From: Thermoflexales bacterium
Lineage (GTDB): Bacteria > Chloroflexota > Anaerolineae > Fen-1058
Reading direction: 5' to 3'
DNA: 5,499 bases
NCBI GenBank assembly: GCA_030834835.1
Contig: JAUQXD010000909.1
Location: 1-5,499 of the forward strand
Positions within the stretch are counted from its first letter, which is position 1. Every line of letters begins with the position of its first letter. A program made the position numbers and the translations under genes. The notes under the pieces were generated by a model. The model was given only the letters and a program-made list of their open reading frames with translations, was not told the origin of the DNA and searched no databases. This document shows positions 1 to 5,499 of the stretch, in pieces.

Positions 1-1275
1 TCCCAGCGCCAGCAAAATCGCCAGGGCGGAGATGGCCGAAAACAACAGCCGCCCCTGAAAAGCCCGAATAAGCGTTACCCAGCGCAGTAAACCGATAAAG
101 ACCAAGACCGACCAGGCTGCCAGCGCGATGATGGGTTCCAATTCGTGCAGCGCAGATCGTCGCAGTCGGCGCAGCGCCAGGCCGCCACCCGCGATCGCCC
201 CGATGACCAACACGGTATAAACGCCGAAAGCCCAATCGGGGAGTTGAATACTGAACCAACCCAGTACACCCCAGGCTGAAAACCACAAACCGGGCAGTTC
301 CGAGATCAACGCAACGACAGTGACTTCGGTGCGTCGTCTGCCCAGCAGATTGAGCATCATGTTGATACCGGTCGGATCGCCGTACAGCTGCACATTGCGA
401 AGGTACCACCAGCCGGCGATGGCGACCGCTGCCACACTCACGATCAACACCGATCGCACACCCCATCGCCAATCCCGCTGCTTCACTGCCAGGTAACTGA
501 TGACCGCCAGTGAGAATCCCAGCAAGATCAGCCCGCCGAGTTTAGCCAGCGGCGCCAGCCCCACCGTGATCGCCAGCGCCAGCAGCACGCGCAGCGACCG
601 ATCGCCGCGCCACAGCCGCGCCAGCAAATACAGCCCGCACGCCGCCAGCGCATTGATCGCATTGTCATTGTTGACCGAAGCGCTCAGGTAAATGAACTGT
701 GGATTGAAAGCCACGAGCAGCATGGCCGCTGTCGCAATGGGTTTGCGATCAGGGAAGAGCTGGCGCGCCAGCGCATACGTCATGCCAACTGTGATCAAGC
801 CCAGGCCAATCGACAGCCAGCGCAAAACGTGAACCGCCAGTGCGGTGTCGTGATACGGAAAAGCCTCGCGCGCAGTATGAATGTAGTGGTTCTTATTATT
901 CGGCGAGCCGGGTGAGCCGATGTTGACTTGCGGATTGCGGCGCACATAGTCACTGGCCGCGCTCACATCGATCCCGGAGATCAGCAGTGCGCCGGCCAGA
1001 TAATACAACGGCGGCTGGCTCCCCTCTTGCCAGTACAAAGTGCTAACCGTCGGGTCCTGCACTGGCAGCTGGCCCGTCTGACGAATGTGCTGTACCACAA
1101 AGAAATGGGTCGATTCGTCCGGCGCTTCAAAGATCGGCGAAGCCACGCTGTAAATCACGCTCAGCGCCAGATAAGCGGCCAGAATGATCCGGAAATCCAG
1201 CCACCGCGCGATCGAGTAGTTACGCCCCTGCTGAACGGTCTGCATAATGGATCGTCCGTGCGCCGCGACCCGCAT
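1..1275 (-). CDS. DUF2142-like GT-C family membrane protein, tandem paralogue (partial, C-terminus outside window)
   Basis: I translated this frame by hand: 425 codons with no stop, still open at the window edge. It is a clear paralogue of the gene just upstream, sharing RIIL.AY..L...YSVA.PIFEA.DE, QEGSQPPLYY, RWLSIGLG.IT, ALAR.LFPDR, AFNP.FI..S.SVNNDN, GWWYLRNVQLYGDP and QGRL.F in the same order. D53/E54 are the putative first-loop acidic residues. The visible part covers most of the membrane bundle; the expected beta-rich tail would lie outside the window. Compared with its neighbour it lacks the 22-residue insertion and has a slightly different 107-139 outer loop (NIGSPGSPNNKNHYIHTARE). 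The start may be the ATG at 1275, two bases after the upstream stop, or the ATG at 1245 (residue 11), which gives an N-terminus closer in length to the paralogue. Neither has a strong Shine-Dalgarno. Probable role: polyprenyl-phosphate-dependent sugar transfer; substrate unknown. Confidence 0.85.
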   Translation of the reverse strand, partial: MRVAAHGRSIMQTVQQGRNYSIARWLDFRIILAAYLALSVIYSVASPIFEAPDESTHFFVVQHIRQTGQLPVQDPTVSTLYWQEGSQPPLYYLAGALLISGIDVSAASDYVRRNPQVNIGSPGSPNNKNHYIHTAREAFPYHDTALAVHVLRWLSIGLGLITVGMTYALARQLFPDRKPIATAAMLLVAFNPQFIYLSASVNNDNAINALAACGLYLLARLWRGDRSLRVLLALAITVGLAPLAKLGGLILLGFSLAVISYLAVKQRDWRWGVRSVLIVSVAAVAIAGWWYLRNVQLYGDPTGINMMLNLLGRRRTEVTVVALISELPGLWFSAWGVLGWFSIQLPDWAFGVYTVLVIGAIAGGGLALRRLRRSALHELEPIIALAAWSVLVFIGLLRWVTLIRAFQGRLLFSAISALAILLALG

Positions 1276-1277
1276 GG

Positions 1278-3569
1278 TCACGGCTGCACTGAAATAATCA
1301 CCTGATTATCTTGCACCTGCGCGCCAGCCGAATCGACGACGGGCAGCCGCGTTCCGTCGGCCAATCGATACAACCCCAGCGCCAATTTCGCGCCCGCCGG
1401 CGCCGTCACTGGAATCGAGCGTTCTTCGACGAACGTCTCGCCCGCGCGCCAGACCGAGGTCGGATAATCGCCATCGAAGGGCTGACTGTCGCCCTGCCCG
1501 ATCTGCACACCATCCGCAGTCAGCAGATGCGCGAAGATAGTGAAATCTTCCGCGCCATCTTTCAGCACTCGCCAGTACAGTCGATAGCGCACTTCGTTGG
1601 CCTGCGGATCGACCTCGTACCCGAGCAACTCGATCACATCGCCCAATCGATAGCGCGCCTCAATCGAGGGGGCTGCCACGGTCCGATCGGGCGGGAGCGA
1701 CCCCGCCGTGAAGATCACCGACGAGACTGCCAGCCCATTGATCGTCGGCGTCAGTTCAACATCGCGCGCGCGATCCTTCAACCCGATCTGTACGCGCAGC
1801 ACCGTCGGCCGCACGGCGTCGGCCTGCAATCGCACGTGATACGGATCGGCAAAGACCTGCCCGGCCGCGCACTGCCGTGTGCCAAACAGGCCGCGATACG
1901 GATACGCATCACGTTTGCCGATCTCGCTCAGGCCGCGCCCATACACAATGACGAACACGCTCAGGTCCGCCCCGGGTTGGCGCAGGCATTGCCAGTAGAG
2001 CGTGAATTCAGCCGTGCCGTCACTCGTGGCGCGCGCCGGGGCCACATACCCCAGCAACCGCATGTTCGCGCCGAAATCCACCTCCAGCGGCGTGAGCGTC
2101 GCCGGAACTTGATCGGGCGCGAGCATGATCGGTCCCGCGTATACTGGCGCGATGTAGGCGATAGGCGAAATCGCCGCGACGAGCAGCATAAACGCGGGTA
2201 TTACCCAACGCAGTTTTCGCCATTGGCCGGGGACCAATTGATCATTGCGCATTAAAAATTGGAAATTGAAAACCGTGTCCCACCCCAGCCACAGCCCCAG
2301 CGAAATCACTGCGATGCCCGTAAACATCAAACGGCCTTGCGAGGCCGGCGTCATCAACGTCCAACGGATGACGCCCACAAATACCAGCAGCGCATAACTC
2401 AGCAGGACGAGCAGCGATAGTGCCGGTTCGCGGCGTCGATTGACAGCCAGCCACATCATCAGGCCGACCAACGCAAGTGCGGTAAACGCATCAAAAATTG
2501 TATAGGCGATCGAGATCGTCAGGATATTGACCGCGCCAAACAACGCCCAGTAGGAGTAACGGAAGCCGTCGAACTCGGCGATCAGTTGCCCGATCGTCTG
2601 AGGCGTTATGCGCGGCCCGGCAATCGCCGCCATCATATCGAGACCGAACGGATCGCCGTACAACTGCACATTGCGTAGATACCACCAGCCCGCGGCGATC
2701 ACGACGATGGCAATCAACAAGATGCCCGTGATCAACCACGCGCCCCATTCGCGCCCGGCCAGGACCTCGGAGGTTTTGGTTTGCGAGTCAGCCCGGTTCG
2801 TCCGCTCGCGAAAACCTCCGAGGTCTAAATGACGGACCGTCAACATCGCGCCCACGATCGGCAGCAGCGTTAAACCACTGATCTTTGTCAACGCCGCCGC
2901 GCCTAACACCACACCCAATGCGACACGCCTTAACCACGCGGCACGATCGAGTTGGTCTTCCTGATAGATGACCACCGTCAAATACAACGCCAGGCTTGAC
3001 AGCGCGATCACCAGATTGTCGTTGTTGACCGACACCGAGATGAAGATGAACATCGGGTTGAAAGCGATGAGGGCCGCCGTACCGATCGGGATGGAAGATC
3101 GATCTGGAAACAGGCGGCGCGCCAGGGCATATCCGCAGCCGATCGTGATCGCCCCCAACCCGATCGAGATCAGGCGAATCAGCTGCACCGCCAGCGCCAC
3201 ACCCTGCCACGGAAAATTCTCGGCGGGCGAATGGATGGTGAGATTGCGATTGGCTTCCAGCGAGGAGTTGCCGGGCTGCGCATGCGGATTGAAGATGGGG
3301 CGCGGCCGATCGTCGGTTTGATCGAACCAGGCGACCAGCGGCGACATGAGCCAGTAATACAGCGGCGGCTGACTGCCTTCCTGCTCCCAGGCCGTTTTCA
3401 CGCCGGCCTGTTGCACGGGCAATTCGCCTGTCAGGGCGATGTGGCGCACCACGGCGTAGTGCCACACTTCGTCAGATGCTTCAAAGATCGGCGTGGCGAC
3501 GCTGTACAGCACGCCCAACAGCGCGTAAGCAATCAGGATGATTCGGAGCGGGGAGTGCAGGTTTCTCAT
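1278..3569 (-). CDS. DUF2142-like GT-C family membrane protein with two tandem C-terminal beta-rich domains
   Basis: This 763-residue protein is a probable GT-C type glycosyltransferase, closest by eye to DUF2142/PMT-like proteins. The first helix (about 7-27) is followed by PIFEASDEVWHY (27-38), holding the acidic pair D33/E34 expected in the first outer loop. QEGSQPPLYYWL (63-74), NPMFIFISVSVNNDN (171-185) and AGWWYLRNVQLYGDP (293-307) are shared with the next gene. About a dozen hydrophobic segments run to residue 475. After this come two related beta-rich repeats, probably extracytoplasmic: one at about 497-622 (MRLLGY..., FTLYWQCL) and one at 640-763 (IELLGYEV..., YRLYWRVL, FAHLLTADG, GDYPTSVWRAGE, RLPV). 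Residues 249-270 are encoded by an in-frame palindromic insertion missing from the paralogue, and 433-446 by an AT-rich patch. The ATG overlaps the previous stop (ATGA) with no clear Shine-Dalgarno, suggesting coupling. Enzymatic activity is inferred from fold motifs only. Confidence 0.85.
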   Translation of the reverse strand: MRNLHSPLRIILIAYALLGVLYSVATPIFEASDEVWHYAVVRHIALTGELPVQQAGVKTAWEQEGSQPPLYYWLMSPLVAWFDQTDDRPRPIFNPHAQPGNSSLEANRNLTIHSPAENFPWQGVALAVQLIRLISIGLGAITIGCGYALARRLFPDRSSIPIGTAALIAFNPMFIFISVSVNNDNLVIALSSLALYLTVVIYQEDQLDRAAWLRRVALGVVLGAAALTKISGLTLLPIVGAMLTVRHLDLGGFRERTNRADSQTKTSEVLAGREWGAWLITGILLIAIVVIAAGWWYLRNVQLYGDPFGLDMMAAIAGPRITPQTIGQLIAEFDGFRYSYWALFGAVNILTISIAYTIFDAFTALALVGLMMWLAVNRRREPALSLLVLLSYALLVFVGVIRWTLMTPASQGRLMFTGIAVISLGLWLGWDTVFNFQFLMRNDQLVPGQWRKLRWVIPAFMLLVAAISPIAYIAPVYAGPIMLAPDQVPATLTPLEVDFGANMRLLGYVAPARATSDGTAEFTLYWQCLRQPGADLSVFVIVYGRGLSEIGKRDAYPYRGLFGTRQCAAGQVFADPYHVRLQADAVRPTVLRVQIGLKDRARDVELTPTINGLAVSSVIFTAGSLPPDRTVAAPSIEARYRLGDVIELLGYEVDPQANEVRYRLYWRVLKDGAEDFTIFAHLLTADGVQIGQGDSQPFDGDYPTSVWRAGETFVEERSIPVTAPAGAKLALGLYRLADGTRLPVVDSAGAQVQDNQVIISVQP
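2235..2273. repeat. AT-rich, possibly repeat-derived patch inside a coding sequence
   Basis: This 39-base stretch is about 72% A+T within otherwise GC-rich coding DNA. It contains AAATTG (2256-2261) followed directly by GAAATTG (2262-2268), so the strand read as mRNA carries two CAATTT units. It encodes roughly residues 433-446 (VFNFQFLMRNDQLV), between the predicted helices at 412-430 and 454-475. Short AT-rich repeats of CAATTTCCAATTTT type seem familiar from Chloroflexota genomes, but that is recollection. The matching part of the paralogue lies outside the window, so an insertion cannot be shown by comparison. Confidence 0.4.
2760..2825. repeat. 66-base palindromic insertion inside a coding sequence
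   Basis: The arms GACCTCGGAGGTTTT (2763-2777) and AAAACCTCCGAGGTC (2811-2825) are perfect 15-base inverted copies. A shorter inner pair, GCGAG (2783-2787) and CTCGC (2805-2809), extends the hairpin around a loop of about 17 bases. Each arm is itself nearly palindromic (ACCTC-N-GAGGT). Deleting exactly 66 bases restores a gapless alignment with the neighbouring paralogue: AMLTVRHL + AGREWGAW against AVISYLAVKQRDWRWG, keeping R-D/E-W in register. The insertion adds residues 249-270 (DLGGFRERTNRADSQTKTSEVL in two parts: 249-260 and 261-270), basic and polar, in a loop between two predicted membrane helices. It has no U-run after the stem, so it is not a typical terminator. No convincing target duplication is visible. 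It resembles a short interspersed palindromic repeat, but copies elsewhere in the genome cannot be seen here. Confidence 0.85.
3566..3569 (-). other. ATGA stop/start overlap, likely translational coupling
   Basis: The stop of the 631-residue gene and the start of the 763-residue gene overlap by four bases. The preceding bases (GATTACGATTGCGCC) hold no purine-rich ribosome binding site, so coupled translation of the two membrane proteins is likely. This implies related amounts of both products. Confidence 0.75.
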
Positions 3570-5461
3570 GGCGCAATCGTAATCGCGCCGAGATCGATCG
3601 ACGTGGCCCCGTCGGCTGGCAGCAACACCTCACCCGATTTGCGTTCGGCCAGCGTCAGCAGCGCGCGATAGTCGCCCGGCGCAAGCGGTGTGTCCGATTT
3701 CAACATCACGTCCTGACGAATGTATTTATCCACCGGCCAATCGCGCACCGACCAGTTGTCGAAGATCGTGCTGCTGGACACGGCACACGGCGCGCCCGTC
3801 GCATCGATCAGCGTAATCGTGGTCGCCAGATTGCGCTGGCCGGGCGCGCTTAATCGCCAGTAGATCGACAGCCGCACCGCCTCATCCGTCTGTTCGATCG
3901 CGCTCACACCCGCCAGCCGCAGCGCATCGGCCGGCCATGCTTCCTCACGCACCCGGGCGTCGGCGGGCAACGTGTCGAACACCGGAAAATGCGCGGTATA
4001 AAGTTGATAGGCTGAGCCCAGCCAGATCGACGGATACGTGGCATAATCCAGCCGCAACAAATGCCCGCGCGCCCATTCGTCCAGCACTTTCGGCGGAAAA
4101 TCGCTGAGCGGTGCAGGCTCGGTTACAAACCATACACGCCGTGCGGCTTGCGCGGTCGCCTGAAATTCAGCCAGCGCCGGCTCCACCTCGCGTGACGGAT
4201 AAGTTGGAATGATCCGCCACGGGGCAACGCCATCGTAGTAATAGTCGAACACAAACGAACTGATGGCGTCGTGCACGATCACGATGTCATCGGCCGCGGC
4301 GCGCGCGCCGATGGTCTGCGCCGCCGAGCGCATATCGCCCTTGATATAGGCCGGATCGAAGTACTGCACGCGCAGCCATACGCCCATCAACACCAGCATC
4401 GCGACACCGACCCCCGCGCCGATCAATCGGGCGCGTGCCCACAGCCCGGCCAGGCCCGCCGCCGCGATGACATACAGCGCGGGCGCGATCCAGATCACAT
4501 GGCGCGGCCCGGCATAAATCGGACGCAGCAACGCCGCCGCATAAAACAGGCCAAATGGGATCAGCGCGTACCCGATCAACCAGCCGCGCGATCGAGGCTG
4601 ACGAGCGATCACGACTGCGCCTGCCACCAGTGCGATCACACCCGGCACGATGGCCCACCACGGCTGAAAGACCGCATTCGAGCGCCCCACCAGCACGGTA
4701 TCCAGCACCTCTTCCGCGATGCTGCTCAATGGCCGGAACCCTTCGGCCGAACTAAGGCTTTCTTGCGCCCGCGACACCGCATACAGCCCGATCGGCGCGG
4801 CCACCACGAGCAACGCCAGCAACGCCAGCACCACAACGCGGCGTCTCACGCGCAGCAGATTCAGGGCAATCAACAGTCCTTCAAACGCCAGCACAAAAAA
4901 CGCGGTGAAGTGAGTGTAGGCCATGGCCGCCGCCAGCGCCGCCCAGATCAACCACGGGGCGCGCCGGTCGGTCGCCGATCGATCGAGCGCGCGCCGCAGC
5001 CAGTATATCGACGCCACGCTCAACAACGTCTCAAGAGCATACATCCGCAGTTCTTGCGAATACCACACCATAAACGGCGATAAGGCCGTCAAGATGGCCG
5101 CCCACCAGCCGGCCGCCGCTGACACCCAGCGCCGGCCCGCCGCCCACATCAACGTCACCAGCAGCGTGCCCGCCGCCGCCGACAAAAAGCGCAGCGCATA
5201 TTCGCTCTCGCCCGCTACGGCGCGCACCGCGCTCAGGAGCAGAAAATACAACGGCGGATTAGTGTCCTGCGTGTGCACGTTGGGCGGCACGACGATGACG
5301 TTGCTCAGATTCTCGCTCAGCGTCAGCCGCGCCCGGTAGACCGATAAACCCTCGTCGCTCCACAGGCTTTGCGCGTCCAGCCGATACACGCGTAAAGCAA
5401 ACGCCACCCACACCAGGGCGATCAAGCCGAGATAAGTTCGAGTGCGCGCTGACCACTTCAT
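3566..5461 (-). CDS. GT39/PMT_2-type membrane glycosyltransferase with beta-rich C-terminal tail
   Basis: This 631-residue protein looks like a GT-C fold glycosyltransferase of the GT39/ArnT-like group, which transfers sugars from polyprenyl-phosphate donors on the outer face of the membrane. Visible hallmarks are a first membrane helix (about 9-25), then SLWSDEGLSVY (32-41) with the family's first-loop acidic pair D36/E37, NPPLYFLLL (68-76) and SPFMVWYSQELRMYAL (128-143). About ten further hydrophobic segments follow to residue 363. PRHVIWIAPALYVIAAAGL (319-337) fits the late-helix motif of the family. Residues 372-397 (GDMRSAAQTIGARAAADDIVIVHD) resemble the soluble segment that often follows the membrane bundle in bacterial relatives. 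Residues 510-631 form a beta-rich tail (LRLAGV...LSIYWRL...LAPGDYRALLTL) related to the tail of the next gene. The start is the ATG overlapping the upstream stop; no clear Shine-Dalgarno precedes it, so translation is probably coupled. The next gene starts in an ATGA overlap. Donor and acceptor are unknown. Confidence 0.9.
   Translation of the reverse strand: MKWSARTRTYLGLIALVWVAFALRVYRLDAQSLWSDEGLSVYRARLTLSENLSNVIVVPPNVHTQDTNPPLYFLLLSAVRAVAGESEYALRFLSAAAGTLLVTLMWAAGRRWVSAAAGWWAAILTALSPFMVWYSQELRMYALETLLSVASIYWLRRALDRSATDRRAPWLIWAALAAAMAYTHFTAFFVLAFEGLLIALNLLRVRRRVVVLALLALLVVAAPIGLYAVSRAQESLSSAEGFRPLSSIAEEVLDTVLVGRSNAVFQPWWAIVPGVIALVAGAVVIARQPRSRGWLIGYALIPFGLFYAAALLRPIYAGPRHVIWIAPALYVIAAAGLAGLWARARLIGAGVGVAMLVLMGVWLRVQYFDPAYIKGDMRSAAQTIGARAAADDIVIVHDAISSFVFDYYYDGVAPWRIIPTYPSREVEPALAEFQATAQAARRVWFVTEPAPLSDFPPKVLDEWARGHLLRLDYATYPSIWLGSAYQLYTAHFPVFDTLPADARVREEAWPADALRLAGVSAIEQTDEAVRLSIYWRLSAPGQRNLATTITLIDATGAPCAVSSSTIFDNWSVRDWPVDKYIRQDVMLKSDTPLAPGDYRALLTLAERKSGEVLLPADGATSIDLGAITIAP
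5458..5461 (-). other. ATGA stop/start overlap, likely translational coupling
   Basis: The TGA of the upstream partial gene and the ATG of the GT39-type gene share bases. With no clear Shine-Dalgarno in the 38 bases before the ATG, reinitiation by ribosomes finishing the upstream gene is the likely mode of translation. This supports co-transcription. Confidence 0.55.
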
Positions 5462-5499
5462 CGTTCGATCACCAACTCGATCGGCAGGGCAACTTCATC
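5458..5499 (-). CDS. C-terminal end of an upstream gene (partial)
   Basis: Only the last 13 codons and a TGA stop are inside the window; they read DEVALPIELVIER. The stop shares bases with the start of the next gene in an ATGA overlap (5458-5461), the same arrangement seen at the next junction. This is the main reason to believe the frame is real. The alternating hydrophobic pattern (VALPIELVI) would suit a final beta strand, like the strand that ends the neighbouring protein (IDLGAITIAP), so the gene may encode another protein with the same beta-rich tail. That is inference from very few residues; the product cannot be identified here. Confidence 0.5.
   Translation of the reverse strand, partial: DEVALPIELVIER

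Noticed and set aside
928..1305. Plus-strand open frame of 125 codons across a gene junction
   Set aside because: It is antisense to the start of the partial paralogue. A similar frame occurs antisense to the equivalent part of the other paralogue (3231-3671), which is explained by the sense-strand similarity.
1311..2255. Plus-strand open frame of 314 codons
   Set aside because: It lies antisense to the 763-residue gene; the protein is rich in R, H and Q with no membrane segments or recognisable domain, as expected from the complement of GC-biased codons.
2763..2825. Hairpin as a transcription terminator or CRISPR repeat
   Set aside because: It lies inside a coding sequence, has no T-run after the stem in the direction of transcription, and there is no array of regularly spaced copies.
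2760..2825. Frameshift or pseudogene caused by the insertion
   Set aside because: The insertion is exactly 22 codons, has no stop in frame, and conserved motifs continue on both sides in the same frame.
2788..3465. Minus-strand open frame of 225 codons in another frame
   Set aside because: It overlaps the 763-residue gene completely in a shifted frame, is alanine/arginine-rich, and has no family motif, while the overlapped frame has clear conserved motifs in both paralogues.
4271..5083. Plus-strand open frame of 270 codons
   Set aside because: It is antisense to the GT39-type gene and made of H/Q/R-rich low-complexity sequence with no motif. It is a shadow of codon bias.

Overview
The window is almost entirely coding, and every supported gene lies on the minus strand. 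The layout in transcription order (right to left) is: the last 13 codons of an upstream gene; a 631-residue GT39/PMT-type membrane glycosyltransferase; a 763-residue DUF2142-like, GT-C-type membrane protein; and the first 425 codons of a paralogue of that protein, which runs off the left edge. Junctions are 4-base ATGA overlaps or a 2-base gap, so this looks like one polycistronic unit. No RNA gene, CRISPR array, IS element, promoter or terminator was found, and no intergenic space is large enough to hold one.

No taxonomic marker is present. GC-rich DNA, large multi-TM GT-C proteins with the 'GWWYLRN..LYGDP' and 'SVNNDN' motifs, and a C-terminal 'LLGY...LYWR...' beta-rich module together resemble Chloroflexota (Anaerolineae/Chloroflexia-like) genomes. 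This is inference from remembered family patterns. CGATCG is strikingly frequent (about 20 copies by hand count).

The proteins probably act on the outer face of the cytoplasmic membrane. GT-C enzymes take sugars from polyprenyl-phosphate carriers and move them to lipid, glycan or protein acceptors. Both complete proteins join a membrane catalytic bundle to an extracytoplasmic beta-rich tail: one copy in the first, two tandem copies in the second. The second and third genes are an ancient tandem duplication. The donor sugar and acceptor cannot be read from sequence.

The most notable signal is a 66-base in-frame insertion in the 763-residue gene, absent from its neighbouring paralogue. It is built from a perfect 15-base inverted repeat and adds 22 residues to a predicted cytoplasmic loop. 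An AT-rich patch in another predicted cytoplasmic loop of the same gene may be a second repeat-derived insertion. I see no sign of a wholly new multi-gene system; the interest lies in this repeat-into-protein event and the shared tail module.
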